Source of the DNA: Gemmiger sp. An87
GTDB taxonomy: Bacteria; Bacillota; Clostridia; Oscillospirales; Ruminococcaceae
Length of the DNA: 64,000 nt
Reading direction: 5' to 3'
Assembly (NCBI RefSeq): GCF_002159185.1
Contig: NZ_NFHD01000009.1
Coordinates: 1 to 64,000, forward strand
The notes under the pieces are model-generated. The model saw only the letters and a list, made by a program, of their open reading frames with translations, was not told the origin of the DNA and searched no databases. This document shows, in pieces, positions 23,362 to 33,267 of the stretch; the first letter of the stretch is position 1; each line of letters opens with the position of its first letter. The position numbers and the translations under genes are program-made.

Positions 23362-24237
23362 GTGAAAACAAGGATCATAACTGCCGCGGTGGGCCTTTGC
23401 GTGCTGGCCGTGGTCATGCTGATGTTCAACACCCTGGTGTTTGAAACCGTGGTCGCTCTGATCGCCATCATTGCCGTTCACGAAATTTACAAAGCGTTCG
23501 CATTGGGCGAAAAAGAATCACACATTTTTATCGCATTTGTCCCGTATACTTTTCTGGTAATGTTCTCCCACGTACCAGCGGTAAAGGCGCTGCTGGTTCC
23601 CGGCAGCTATCTGCTGGCGGTGTATCTGGCGGTGTGCCTGCTGTGGCACAACCAGACCCTGAGTGCCGCAAAGCTGGGGGGTATGGTGGTGTTCAGCGGG
23701 CTGATGATTGCCTGCTTTTACTCCATTGTGTTCATCAAGAACCACCTGAATAACCAGTTCGAGTCCATTTACCTGATCATGATGATTTTGTGCTTTGCCT
23801 GGGGCGGTGACAGCGCAGCCTATTTTGCCGGCCGCTACTTTGGCAAGCACAAGCTGGCCCCGGTGGTCAGCCCCCACAAGACCATTGAGGGTGCCATCGG
23901 CGGTGTGCTGGGTTCCGGCGCGCTGGGTGTGCTGTGCACCCTGGCTGCTCAGGCACTTTCGGTCCATCTGGCAGGGGGCAAGGCTTGCCTGCTGTTGGAG
24001 CGCATGTCTGCCAGCGCGGTCAGCTATCTGGTGGTGTTTATCCTTGGTATGGCCTGCTCGCTGCTGGGCATTCTGGGCGATCTGTTCGCCAGTGCGGTGA
24101 AGCGCCAGTGTGCCATTAAGGACTACGGCACCATCTTCCCGGGCCATGGCGGCATCATGGACCGGTTTGACAGCGTCACCTTTATTGCGCCGGCCGCTGC
24201 TCTGCTGGTCTGGCTTACCACAACGTTTTTGAAGTAA
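23362..24237 (+). CDS. cdsA: Phosphatidate cytidylyltransferase
   Basis: The 291-residue membrane protein has about eight hydrophobic segments and the CDP-diacylglycerol synthase signature SAVKRQCAIKDYGTIFPGHG near residue 245, with GGIMDRFDS. It converts phosphatidic acid and CTP to CDP-diacylglycerol. A GTG start at 23362 (VKTRIITAAV) with AAAGGAA 9 nt upstream is preferred to the TTG that overlaps the uppS stop. Confidence 0.95.
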   Translation: MKTRIITAAVGLCVLAVVMLMFNTLVFETVVALIAIIAVHEIYKAFALGEKESHIFIAFVPYTFLVMFSHVPAVKALLVPGSYLLAVYLAVCLLWHNQTLSAAKLGGMVVFSGLMIACFYSIVFIKNHLNNQFESIYLIMMILCFAWGGDSAAYFAGRYFGKHKLAPVVSPHKTIEGAIGGVLGSGALGVLCTLAAQALSVHLAGGKACLLLERMSASAVSYLVVFILGMACSLLGILGDLFASAVKRQCAIKDYGTIFPGHGGIMDRFDSVTFIAPAAALLVWLTTTFLK

Positions 24238-24250
24238 CGAGGAACAGAAA

Positions 24251-25402
24251 ATGGCTAAAAAACTTACTTTGCTGGGCTCCACCGGTTCCATCGGTACCCA
24301 GAGCCTGGATGTGGCTCGTGCCCAGGGCTATGAGGTGTATGCTCTGGCGGCGAATTCCAATGTGGACCTGCTGCTCAAGCAGATCGAAGAGTTCCACCCG
24401 GCCTATGTGGCGGTTGCAAATCCGGATGCCTGCGACCAGCTGGCGGCCCGCCTGGGCGGTGTAGCCGGCGCACCCAAGCTTTTGCGCGGCGCGGAGGGCA
24501 TTGTGGAGCTGGCTAAAATGGAAGGTCCGGATGTTGTGCTCAACGCAGTGGTGGGCATTGCAGGCCTGGGTGCAACCTTGGCTGCGCTGGAAAACGGGCA
24601 TGATGTGGCCCTGGCCAACAAGGAAAGCCTGGTCACCGGCGGTCATCTGGTCACCGAAGCTGCTGCCAAGCATGGCACCAAGCTGCTCCCGGTAGACAGC
24701 GAGCACTCCGCCATCTTCCAGTGCCTGCAGGATGCCCATTCTGCCAAGACACTCACCAAGATTTTGCTCACTGCCTCCGGTGGCCCCTTCTTCGGGATGA
24801 AGAAGGAAGAGCTGGCAGGCAAAACCCGGGCGGACGCCCTCAAACACCCCAACTGGAATATGGGCGCAAAGATTACCATCGACTCCGCCACCCTGATGAA
24901 CAAGGGCCTGGAGCTGATCGAGGCAGTCTGGCTGTTCGGTCTGCCGCCGGAGAAGATTCAGGTTGTGGTACAGCGTCAGAGTATCATTCACTCCATGGTG
25001 CAGTTCAGCGATAACTCCATCCTGGCTCAGCTGGGCGTGCCGGATATGCGTATTCCCATTCAGTATGCGCTCACCTGGCCGGACCGGTTCCCGGGTTGTG
25101 CACCCGAGCTGGATTTCACCCAACTCAAGTCCATCACCTTCGATGTGGCGGACGAGGAGACCTTCCGCTGCCTGGCAGCCTGCAAAAAGGCCATTGCCAA
25201 GGGCGGTCTTGGTCCTTGCGCGGCCAACGGTGCCAACGAGGAGGCCGTCCGGCTGTTCCTGGAGGATAAAGTCGGCTTTTTGGACATTGGCCGTCTGGTG
25301 GAGGCTGTGGTGGACAGTGATTCCTTCGGCGGAAGCTATACGCTGGCCGATGTGTATGAATGCGACCGCATGGCCCGGCAGTTTGTGCTGAGCCACATTT
25401 AA
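24251..25402 (+). CDS. dxr: 1-deoxy-D-xylulose 5-phosphate reductoisomerase
   Basis: The 383-residue enzyme of the non-mevalonate isoprenoid pathway begins with the NADPH-binding LLGSTGSIGTQSLDV, has ALANKESLVTGG near residue 120 and metal-binding LLPVDSEHSAIFQ near 145, and SGGPFFG plus NWNMGAKITIDSATLMNKGLE-type active-site segments. AGGAACAG precedes the ATG. It supplies precursors used by UppS in the same operon. Confidence 0.97.
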   Translation: MAKKLTLLGSTGSIGTQSLDVARAQGYEVYALAANSNVDLLLKQIEEFHPAYVAVANPDACDQLAARLGGVAGAPKLLRGAEGIVELAKMEGPDVVLNAVVGIAGLGATLAALENGHDVALANKESLVTGGHLVTEAAAKHGTKLLPVDSEHSAIFQCLQDAHSAKTLTKILLTASGGPFFGMKKEELAGKTRADALKHPNWNMGAKITIDSATLMNKGLELIEAVWLFGLPPEKIQVVVQRQSIIHSMVQFSDNSILAQLGVPDMRIPIQYALTWPDRFPGCAPELDFTQLKSITFDVADEETFRCLAACKKAIAKGGLGPCAANGANEEAVRLFLEDKVGFLDIGRLVEAVVDSDSFGGSYTLADVYECDRMARQFVLSHI

Positions 25403-25425
25403 AAAGAAAGAGAGATTATTCACAC

Positions 25426-26505
25426 ATGGCAACAATCCTTACCCTCATTATATCGGTGCTGATCTTTGGCCTGGTGGTTATGATCCACGAGCTGGGGCAC
25501 TTTGTCTGCGCCAAAAAGGCCGGGATTCAGGTGAATGAATTTTCCATCGGCATGGGGCCTGCTCTGTTCACCACGGTGCGGGGCGGCACCCGTTACAGCG
25601 TGCGTGCATTGCCCATCGGCGGCTATGTGAGCATGGAAGGGGAGGATGAGGAGCTGGAAGAGCCGGAGACCGGCGATGCGCTGAAGGAGCTTGACCCGGT
25701 GGAGGAGCAGCCCAAAGGCCTGCCCTTCCCCCAGGTAAAGGTCTGGAAACGGATCATTGTGGTGGCGGCCGGTGCGGTAATGAACCTGATCCTGGGCTTT
25801 CTGGTGCTTCTGCTTATGCTGGCGTTCGGCGATCCCGGTGCCAGCAAAACGGTAGGTTTTGTGGAAGAAGGCTCTCCGGTGCAGGCTGCGGGCCTGCAGG
25901 TGGGCGACGAGATCCTGGCGGTGAACGGTCATCACTGCTTTGTAATGAACGATGTGCTGTATGAACTGCAGCGTACCCCGGATCAAAGCGCAGGCCTGAC
26001 TGTGAAGCGGAATGGTGAGATCATTCAGCTGGATAACGTGGGCTTTGAGCTGGTGGAAAACGGCGATTCCGTTACCATGAACATCGGCTTCAAGGTCTAC
26101 GCCCTGGAAAAGAATGTGAAAACCGTGGTGTCGCAGGCCTTCAATTACACCCTGTTCTATGCTCGGCTGGTCTTTCGTTCACTGATCGACCTGGTGGTAG
26201 GCCGGGTGAGTGTGAATGAGCTTTCCGGCCCGGTGGGCATTGCATCCGCCATCGGGCAGGCAGCGAGCATGGGCGTGGCCGAGGTGTTGTCCATGCTGGC
26301 ATTGCTCACCGTAAACCTGGGTGTATTCAACCTGCTGCCGGTGCCCGCTCTGGACGGCGGCAAGCTGGTTTTCCTGGCGCTGGAGGGGATTTTCCGGCGG
26401 CCGGTGCCCAAGAAATTCGAAATTCTGGTGAATGCGGCAGGCATGTGCTTCTTGTTCGGGATTATGATTTTTGCCACATTCAACGATATCGTTCGTCTGT
26501 TTTAA
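25426..26505 (+). CDS. rseP: RIP metalloprotease (RseP/YluC-like site-2 protease)
   Basis: The 359-residue membrane protease has the zinc motif HELGH in the first helix (residues 20-24), a PDZ domain in the middle (about 140-220, around VGDEILAVNGH) and the second metal site NLLPVPALDGGKL near 305. It cleaves membrane-embedded substrates such as anti-sigma factors or signal-peptide remnants. Start at 25426 (MATILTLI) is used because the longer frame runs into dxr. Confidence 0.95.
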   Translation: MATILTLIISVLIFGLVVMIHELGHFVCAKKAGIQVNEFSIGMGPALFTTVRGGTRYSVRALPIGGYVSMEGEDEELEEPETGDALKELDPVEEQPKGLPFPQVKVWKRIIVVAAGAVMNLILGFLVLLLMLAFGDPGASKTVGFVEEGSPVQAAGLQVGDEILAVNGHHCFVMNDVLYELQRTPDQSAGLTVKRNGEIIQLDNVGFELVENGDSVTMNIGFKVYALEKNVKTVVSQAFNYTLFYARLVFRSLIDLVVGRVSVNELSGPVGIASAIGQAASMGVAEVLSMLALLTVNLGVFNLLPVPALDGGKLVFLALEGIFRRPVPKKFEILVNAAGMCFLFGIMIFATFNDIVRLF

Positions 26506-26525
26506 AAGCAGGAGGATAATCAATC

Positions 26526-27569
26526 ATGCGTAAGGTCAAACGTGAAGTGAAAATCGGCAACCTGGTGATCGGCGGTCACAATCCGGTGGCGGTTCAGACT
26601 ATGCTGAACGTGCCCGTGGCGGATATCCCGGGCAACGTGGCCCAGGCAAAGCGGGTGGTAGAAGCCGGTTGCCAGATCCTTCGTGCCAGCGTTCCCAGCC
26701 TGGAGGACGTGCGCATTGTGGAAGCGGTGAAAAACGCAGTGGATGTGCCCTTTGTGGCAGATATCCATTTCAACTACAAGATTGCGCTGGCTTGCGTGGA
26801 CGCGGGCGTGGACAAGATTCGCATTAATCCCGGCAACATCGGCGCGGACGAAAATGTGCGCGCGGTGGCCCGGGCCTGCAATGCTAAGAATATCCCCATC
26901 CGCATCGGCGTGAATGCGGGCAGCCTGGAAAAGGAGATTCTGGCCAAGTATGGTGCGCCGGTGCCGGAGGCTCTGGTGGAAAGCGCTATGTATCATGTGG
27001 CCCTGCTGGAAAAGCACGATTTCAACAACATTGTAATCTCCATTAAATCCAGCAATGTGCCCACCATGATGCAGGCCTACCGTCTGCTCAGTGAGAAGTG
27101 CGATTATCCGCTGCATGTGGGTGTTACCGAGGCCGGTACCTACCGCATGGGCCTGATCAAGTCCGGTATGGGTATTGGCGGCCTGCTGCTGGAGGGCATC
27201 GGTGATACCCTGCGCGTTTCCCTGACCGATGACCCGGAGAAGGAAGTGCAGGCTGGTTACGATATTTTGCGTGCTGCCGGTCATGCGGTGGGCGGTCCGG
27301 AAATCATCAGCTGCCCCACCTGCGGCCGTACCAACATTCAGGTGGCTCAGATTGCCGACGAGGTGGAGAAGCGCCTGAAGGGCTACAAAAAGCCCATCAA
27401 GGTGGCCGTGATGGGCTGCGTGGTGAACGGTCCCGGCGAGGCCCGGGAGGCGGACATCGGCATCGCCGGTGGCAAGGATGAAGCGCTGCTGTTCATCCGG
27501 GGCGAAAAGATCCGGATGCTGCGGGGCGACATTGTGGGCCAGCTGGTGGATGAGATCTATAAGCTGTGA
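26526..27569 (+). CDS. ispG: 4-hydroxy-3-methylbut-2-enyl diphosphate synthase
   Basis: The 347-residue 4Fe-4S enzyme of the non-mevalonate pathway has an N-terminal TIM barrel (RINPGNIG near residue 100, GVNAGSLEKE near 123) and a C-terminal cluster domain with CPTCGRTNI (about 263) and MGCVVNGPGEA (about 298) providing the three cysteines. It lacks the extra insert of plant forms. AGGAGG lies upstream of the ATG. Confidence 0.97.
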   Translation: MRKVKREVKIGNLVIGGHNPVAVQTMLNVPVADIPGNVAQAKRVVEAGCQILRASVPSLEDVRIVEAVKNAVDVPFVADIHFNYKIALACVDAGVDKIRINPGNIGADENVRAVARACNAKNIPIRIGVNAGSLEKEILAKYGAPVPEALVESAMYHVALLEKHDFNNIVISIKSSNVPTMMQAYRLLSEKCDYPLHVGVTEAGTYRMGLIKSGMGIGGLLLEGIGDTLRVSLTDDPEKEVQAGYDILRAAGHAVGGPEIISCPTCGRTNIQVAQIADEVEKRLKGYKKPIKVAVMGCVVNGPGEAREADIGIAGGKDEALLFIRGEKIRMLRGDIVGQLVDEIYKL

Positions 27570-27579
27570 TGCATGTTGA

Positions 27580-27610
27580 GCCTGCGGGCGGGATTTTCCT
27601 GCCCGCAGGC
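27580..27610 (+). other. Hairpin between ispG and polC
   Basis: GCCTGCGGGCGGG and CCTGCCCGCAGGC pair over 13 positions (one G-U) with a 4-5-nt loop. Only a poor T run follows, so it is an attenuator or partial terminator and not a full one. Confidence 0.6.
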
Positions 27611-27642
27611 CATTGCTTTGTAAGAAAAAGGAGACAACCTCA

Positions 27643-30600
27643 TTGAAACCTTTGGTAACACAACTGTGGCCCCAGTTCACGGTGGACGAAACCTTTGCCC
27701 GTTGCTTTGCGGGCGTGCTGGTGGAGCATGTGGAGATGCTGCGCCTGAGCCGGAAGATCCGAATCCACCTGCGCAGCGGTGCGCCGTTGCCGGTGAGCCT
27801 GTGTGAACGCCTGTGCACCTCGCTCAGCCCTTTGTTTGACGGTTTTCAAGTGGAGATCCAGAACAGTTTCCCCTACGAGACCATCACGCCGGAGAGTATC
27901 CAGAAGCTGATCGGTGAACTGCGGGACGAGGATTATCCGGTCAACGGCTTTCTGGACCATGCTGCCATTGACATTGAGGGCCAGACCATTCGGCTGCACA
28001 TCAAGGTAGGCAAAAAGATACTGGAGGAGATTCAATTTCCCCAGGCGCTGGCTCAGCGAATTGAGCAGCGCACCGGAACTCTGCCTCAGGTGGAGCTTGC
28101 CCAGACCGGTAAGACTGCCACCGTGGAGGAATGGGAGAAGAAGGTACTGCAGAAGGTGCCCACCGTGAAGTTCGAGGAGAAGAAGGGCCTGCCGCCCATC
28201 AAGATCCCTGGCCTGGACCTGACCGACAAGCCGGTCAAGCTGTTCCATGGCAAGAACTTCAAGCCCGGCGAGCTGACCCCGCTGAAAGATCTGGGCGGCG
28301 ATGGTGGCCGCGTGATGATCTGGGGCGACGTGTTCGCGGTGGAGGTCAAAGGTAACTTCCAGAAGAGCTACATCGTTTCTATCACCGACTACACCGGCTC
28401 CATCAACCTGAAGCTCCGCAGCCGGGAAGGGGAGGACTTCAGCAAGTGGGAGGAGCTGAAAAAGGGCACTACCCTGGTGCTGAAGGGCGAATGCACCTAC
28501 GATAAATATGAGCACGATTATGTGGTCTATCCCTATGATGTGCTGCAGGTGGAGCGCCGCAAGCGGGAGGATAACGCTCCCCAGAAGCGGGTAGAGCTGC
28601 ACCTGCATACCAAGCTTAGCAGCATGGATGGCTTCTGCGACCCGGGTGAGATCGTGCGCACCGCCCACCGCATGGGCCATCGGGCCATTGCCATCACCGA
28701 CCACGGCGTGGTACAAGGATTCCCGGAAGCTATGCTGGCGGCGGATTCCATCCGCAAGAGCGATCCGGACTTCAAGGTCATCTACGGTGTAGAGGCCTAT
28801 TTTGTGGACGATATGATCCCGGTGCTGTACGGCGAGGCCACCGGTCCCATGAGCGGCAGCTTTGTGGTGTACGATACCGAGACCACCGGTCTGGACCCCA
28901 ACACCGAGTTCCTTACCGAGATTGGCGCGGTGGTGGTGGAGAACGGCCAGATCACCGAGACTTTCGGTACCTTCGTGAACCCAGGCAAACCGATTCCACC
29001 CAAGATCGTGGAGCTCACCGGCATCAACGACAGTATGGTGGCGGACGCCCCCACGCCGGACGAGGCGGTGCGCATGTTTGCGGAATTTGCGAAGGGCCGG
29101 GTGCTCATTGCCCACAACGCCCACAAGTTCGACATGCGCTTTATGCACATTGCCGCAAAGCGGGCGGGTATCGAGCTGGACAACGCCTACATCGATACCC
29201 TGCCCATGGCCCAGAATCTGTATCCGGGCCTGCGTAACTATAAGCTGGATACCATCAACGACCATCTGGAGATTGAACCCTTCAACCATCACCGGGCGGT
29301 GGATGACGCTATGGCCCTGGCCAAGATCTTCTGCAAGATGCTGGAGGACTTGGCGGAAAAGAAGATCGAGCGTCTGGAGGATATCAACATCGGTCTGGGC
29401 GGCGGCAACAAAGAGGTCATCAAAAAGAAGTATTATCACCTGATCATTCTGGTGCGCAATCAGGTGGGCCTGAAAAATCTGTACAAGATCGTCAGCGAGG
29501 CCCATACCAACTACTTCTTTAAGAAACCCCGGGTGCCTCGCAGCATTTTGAACAAGTATCGGGACGGACTTTTGATCGGCTCAGCCTGTGAAGCGGGTGA
29601 ACTTTACAGGGCTGTTGTGGAGGGTCAGAGCTTCGAAAAGCTGTGTCAGATCGCGGAATATTACGATTTTCTGGAGGTCCAGCCTCTGGGGAATAACGAA
29701 TACATGGTGCGCGAGCATCTGGTGGATTCCATGGACAAGATCCAGGACTTCAACCGGACGATTATCAAGCTGGGTGAGGTGCTGAACAAGCCGGTTGTGG
29801 CCACCGGCGACGTTCATTTCCAGGACCCGGAGGACTCGGTCTACCGGGCGGTACTGCAGGCCGGCAACGGCTTCAAAGATGCAGACAATCAGGCGCCGCT
29901 GTACTACCGCACCACCGAGGATATGCTCAATCAGTTCAATTATCTGCCCAAGGAAAAGGCCTTTGAAATCGTGGTGACCAACCCCAACAAGATTACCGAC
30001 ATGGTGGATGGAGGAGTGCGGGCAATTCCCAAGGGGACCTTCCCGCCTTCCATCGAGGGCGCCGAGCAGCAGCTGCGCGACGCCACCTGGAACACCGCCA
30101 AAAAGCATTACGGCGACCCCTTGCCGGAGCTGGTGCGGGCCCGTTTGCAGCGGGAACTGGATTCCATCTGCGGCCACGGCTTCGCGGTGCTGTATGTAAT
30201 TGCTGTAAAGCTGGTTGCCTTTTCAAACCAAAATGGGTACCAGGTGGGCAGCCGTGGCTCGGTTGGCTCCTCTGCGGTGGCCCATTTCTCGGGAATTTCC
30301 GAGGTAAACAGCCTGCCGCCCCATTACCTGTGCCCCAACTGCCAGTACAGCGAGTTTATCACCGATGGCAGCGTGGCAGACGGCTTCGACCTGCCGGATA
30401 AAAACTGCCCTTGCTGCGGCGCGCCTCTGATCGTGGACGGCCATGACATTCCCTTCGAGACCTTCCTGGGCTTCGACGGCGACAAGGAGCCGGATATTGA
30501 CCTGAACTTCTCCGGTGAGTACCAGAGCTACGTGCACCGGTACACCGAGGAGCTATTCGGCAAGGAGTTCGTGTTCAAGGCGGGCACTGTGTCCGGTCTG

Positions 30601-31929
30601 CAGGATAAGACTGCCTACGGCTATGTGAAAAAATATCTGGAGGAGCGGGGCCGCATTGTGAACCGTGCGGAGGAGAACCGGCTCACCCAGGGCTGCACCG
30701 GCGTAAAGCGTACCACCGGCCAGCATCCGGGCGGCATGGTGGTCGTGCCGGATGTGCACGAGATCCAGGACTTCTGTCCCATCCAGCATCCCGCCGACGA
30801 TAAGGAGAAGGGTGTGCTTACCACCCACTTCGAATTCAAATACCTCCATGATACTTTGCTTAAGCTGGATGAGCTGGGCCACGATGTGCCCACCATGTAC
30901 AAATATCTGGAGAACATGACCGGCATCCCCATGGAAAAGGTGCCCATGAACGACACCAAGGTGATCAGCCTGCTGGTGTCCACCGAAGCACTGGGGGTCA
31001 CTCCGGAGCAGATCGACAGCCAGACCGGTACCTTCGGCATTCCGGAGCTGGGCACCCCCTTCGTGCGGCAGATGCTTATCGAAGCCCAGCCGAAGAACTT
31101 CAGCGACCTGATTCAGATTTCCGGCCTTTCCCACGGCACTGACGTTTGGAACGGCAACGCCCAGGACCTGATCAAGGACGGCGTGTGCACCATTTCCGAC
31201 GTGATCGGCTGTCGTGACAGCATCATGACCTACCTGCTGCACAAGGGCCTGGAGCCCAAGCTGGCCTTCAACATCATGGAGCTGACCCGAAAGGGCAAGG
31301 TGGCAAAGGGCGGCTTCCCGCCGGGGGCAGAGGAGACCATGAAGGAGTGCGGTGTGCCGGACTGGTACATGGATTCCTGCCGCAAGATCAAGTACATGTT
31401 CCCCAAGGCTCATGCCGTGGCCTACCTGATCGCGGCCATCCGGCTGATGTGGTTCAAGGTGTACCATCCCCAGGCATTCTATGCCACCTACTTCACCGTC
31501 CGCGGCGACGACATCGACTACGAAGCTGCGGTAGGTGGTGTGAAGGTAGCCCAGCAGCATCTGAAAGAGGTAAACGCCCGCCTGCGGGAGGAGCGGAAAG
31601 CCAAGGACGAAGATATCCAGGTTTCGCTGCAGCTGGTGAACGAGATGCTGGCTCGCGGCTATGAGTTCCTGCCCATTCAGCTGGGCAAGAGCCGGGCCAC
31701 CCAGTATGTGGTGGAGGATGACAAGGTCCGTCTGCCCTTCGCTTCTCTGAAGGGCGTGGGTGAGTCCGCCGCGGTTGCACTGGAGCGGGCCACCATTAAC
31801 GGGCAGGAATACCTGTCCATCGAGGAGCTTCAGCAGGCCACCGGTGTTTCCAGCGCTGTGATGGAGAACCTGAAAAATGTGGGTGCTCTGGGCGGTCTGC
31901 CGGACACCAGCCAGGTGAGCTTCTTCTGA
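27643..31929 (+). CDS. polC: DNA polymerase III alpha subunit, PolC type
   Basis: The 1,428-residue Gram-positive replicative polymerase contains an N-terminal region, an OB domain (about 225-310), a PHP domain starting at VELHLHTKLSSMDG (about 323), into which the DEDD proofreading exonuclease is inserted (VVYDTETTGLD, about 410; HNAHKFDMRF; HHRAVDDA), a polymerase core with a zinc-binding CPNC / CPCC pair (about 910-935) and PDIDLNFSGEYQ, and a helix-hairpin-helix tail. TTG start chosen because AAAAAGGAG lies 9 nt upstream. Last gene of the operon; a strong terminator follows. Confidence 0.97.
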   Translation: MKPLVTQLWPQFTVDETFARCFAGVLVEHVEMLRLSRKIRIHLRSGAPLPVSLCERLCTSLSPLFDGFQVEIQNSFPYETITPESIQKLIGELRDEDYPVNGFLDHAAIDIEGQTIRLHIKVGKKILEEIQFPQALAQRIEQRTGTLPQVELAQTGKTATVEEWEKKVLQKVPTVKFEEKKGLPPIKIPGLDLTDKPVKLFHGKNFKPGELTPLKDLGGDGGRVMIWGDVFAVEVKGNFQKSYIVSITDYTGSINLKLRSREGEDFSKWEELKKGTTLVLKGECTYDKYEHDYVVYPYDVLQVERRKREDNAPQKRVELHLHTKLSSMDGFCDPGEIVRTAHRMGHRAIAITDHGVVQGFPEAMLAADSIRKSDPDFKVIYGVEAYFVDDMIPVLYGEATGPMSGSFVVYDTETTGLDPNTEFLTEIGAVVVENGQITETFGTFVNPGKPIPPKIVELTGINDSMVADAPTPDEAVRMFAEFAKGRVLIAHNAHKFDMRFMHIAAKRAGIELDNAYIDTLPMAQNLYPGLRNYKLDTINDHLEIEPFNHHRAVDDAMALAKIFCKMLEDLAEKKIERLEDINIGLGGGNKEVIKKKYYHLIILVRNQVGLKNLYKIVSEAHTNYFFKKPRVPRSILNKYRDGLLIGSACEAGELYRAVVEGQSFEKLCQIAEYYDFLEVQPLGNNEYMVREHLVDSMDKIQDFNRTIIKLGEVLNKPVVATGDVHFQDPEDSVYRAVLQAGNGFKDADNQAPLYYRTTEDMLNQFNYLPKEKAFEIVVTNPNKITDMVDGGVRAIPKGTFPPSIEGAEQQLRDATWNTAKKHYGDPLPELVRARLQRELDSICGHGFAVLYVIAVKLVAFSNQNGYQVGSRGSVGSSAVAHFSGISEVNSLPPHYLCPNCQYSEFITDGSVADGFDLPDKNCPCCGAPLIVDGHDIPFETFLGFDGDKEPDIDLNFSGEYQSYVHRYTEELFGKEFVFKAGTVSGLQDKTAYGYVKKYLEERGRIVNRAEENRLTQGCTGVKRTTGQHPGGMVVVPDVHEIQDFCPIQHPADDKEKGVLTTHFEFKYLHDTLLKLDELGHDVPTMYKYLENMTGIPMEKVPMNDTKVISLLVSTEALGVTPEQIDSQTGTFGIPELGTPFVRQMLIEAQPKNFSDLIQISGLSHGTDVWNGNAQDLIKDGVCTISDVIGCRDSIMTYLLHKGLEPKLAFNIMELTRKGKVAKGGFPPGAEETMKECGVPDWYMDSCRKIKYMFPKAHAVAYLIAAIRLMWFKVYHPQAFYATYFTVRGDDIDYEAAVGGVKVAQQHLKEVNARLREERKAKDEDIQVSLQLVNEMLARGYEFLPIQLGKSRATQYVVEDDKVRLPFASLKGVGESAAVALERATINGQEYLSIEELQQATGVSSAVMENLKNVGALGGLPDTSQVSFF

Positions 31930-31992
31930 TCATTTACTTCCCGCGATCTGCGCCTCTTTTGATGCGTGCATGCCGGGGAAGATGGTTCGAAC

Positions 31993-32036
31993 AAAAGAGC
32001 GAAACGCGTTCATAAAACGAGTTTCGCTCTTTTTCT
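31993..32036 (+). terminator. Terminator of the pyrH-polC operon
   Basis: AAAAGAGCGAAAC and GTTTCGCTCTTTT form a 13-bp stem with a 15-nt loop, followed by more T residues. Confidence 0.92.
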
Positions 32037-32052
32037 TATGTCTTAAAGGAAA

Positions 32053-32092
32053 GAGGAAAAACAAAACGCCCGACACCAAATGTGACGGGCGT
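32053..32092 (-). terminator. Terminator of the RluA-family gene
   Basis: On the minus strand ACGCCCG and CGGGCGT flank a 13-nt loop with extra pairs (TCACA/TGT) and are followed by TTTGTTTTTCC. The stretch 32093-32206 between this and the gene end shows nothing further. Confidence 0.8.
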
Positions 32093-32206
32093 GAAAATCT
32101 TTTTCAAAAAGCGAATATCAAGAAGCCTTATTCTCTGCAAAGCAGGGGAAAACAGTGGCCAGAACAGGCAAAATGCAAGAATATGCAGCCTGACTGCCGA
32201 AAGAAT

Positions 32207-33172
32207 TCACCGGGGCCCCAGCTTGGCCAGGTCGTTGAAGGTGGTCAGGATCTGAGGCTGCTCCAAACGGATCTGCTTGCCGCTCAGGTAATGCAGCGAG
32301 CTTTCCTCCGGGATCTGGCCGAAAGTCAGTTGTACTGCACACAGGGCCTGGGTCTTCAGGCCGGCCTTTTCGTTCCACTTCCGGTTGCCGTATTTGATGT
32401 CGCCCAGCACCGGTGCACCCAGAAACGCCAGATGAGCGCGAATCTGATGGGTGCGGCCGGTCACCAGCCCGATGCGACAGAGGGTGAAGGGGCCAATTAC
32501 CTTTTCCGGAGTCACCTCGGTGATGATCTCTTTGAAGCCCTCGGCAGCGTCGGCACGGACCTGCACCTTGTTGTTGGATTCATTGTGGCGCAGCCAGGCG
32601 GTGTGGCGGCCCTTGGGCGGCTTGCCGAAAGTGATGGTCAGGTACTCCTTGCGCACCAGATCGGTGCGGATGATCTCGTTCATGTCCCGCAGCGCGGCAT
32701 AATTCTTCGCGGCCACCACCAGACCCTCGGTGCCCCGGTCCAGCCGGTTGCACAGCGCGGGGGCAAAGGTATGCTCCTGCCCGGCAATATATTCGCCTTT
32801 CTGGGTAAGATAAGCGGTGAAGGCATCCACCAGATTGGCGTCGCCGGTGCGGTCCGAGTGGCAGAGCAGGTGAGCGGGCTTGTACAGCACCGCCAGATTC
32901 TCGTCCTCGTAGACCACCTGAACCGGCGGCTGACGGCGGGTCGGGGCCTTGGGTGCAGGCGCGGCGGAAAAGAACTCGTCGTTGATATAAAGCTCCAGCA
33001 CATCCCCGGCATGAATGCGGTAATCCGCGTCGGCTTTTTTGCCGTTTACCTTGATGCGTTTGTTCCGAAAGCTCTTGTACAGCAAGCTGTTGGGCAGATT
33101 AACAGTAACGTTTTGCACAAAACGGGAAAGGCGCACGCCCTCCTCGTTGGTGCCCGCGGTAAAGCGTTTCAT
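32207..33172 (-). CDS. RluA-family pseudouridine synthase
   Basis: The 321-residue protein has an N-terminal S4 RNA-binding domain (about 13-70) and a pseudouridine synthase domain with the catalytic motif NRLDRGTEGL near residue 145 (Asp nucleophile) and GRTHQIRAHLAFLGAPVLGD near 250. It isomerises uridine in 23S rRNA or tRNA; compared with RluD at 55768 it is of the RluC-like branch, target uncertain. GAGAGGAA lies 8 nt upstream of the ATG. It is divergent from radC with overlapping promoters. Confidence 0.92.
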   Translation of the reverse strand: MKRFTAGTNEEGVRLSRFVQNVTVNLPNSLLYKSFRNKRIKVNGKKADADYRIHAGDVLELYINDEFFSAAPAPKAPTRRQPPVQVVYEDENLAVLYKPAHLLCHSDRTGDANLVDAFTAYLTQKGEYIAGQEHTFAPALCNRLDRGTEGLVVAAKNYAALRDMNEIIRTDLVRKEYLTITFGKPPKGRHTAWLRHNESNNKVQVRADAAEGFKEIITEVTPEKVIGPFTLCRIGLVTGRTHQIRAHLAFLGAPVLGDIKYGNRKWNEKAGLKTQALCAVQLTFGQIPEESSLHYLSGKQIRLEQPQILTTFNDLAKLGPR

Positions 33173-33188
33173 TCAAAAGGTTCCTCTC

Positions 33189-33217
33189 TTTCCAATAACC
33201 TGTAAATAGTATATAAT
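33189..33217 (+). promoter_or_regulatory. Promoter of radC-uvrB-uvrA
   Basis: TTTCCA and a perfect TATAAT are spaced by 17 nt. It overlaps the opposite promoter at 33208-33236. Confidence 0.7.
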
Positions 33218-33236
33218 ATAAAGAATAGCGCGTAAA
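33208..33236 (-). promoter_or_regulatory. Promoter of the RluA-family gene
   Basis: On the minus strand TTTACG and TATACT are spaced by 17 nt; the -10 boxes of the two divergent promoters overlap. Confidence 0.65.
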
Positions 33237-33267
33237 GCGTAACTTTGAAGGGAACGGGGAACAGGGA

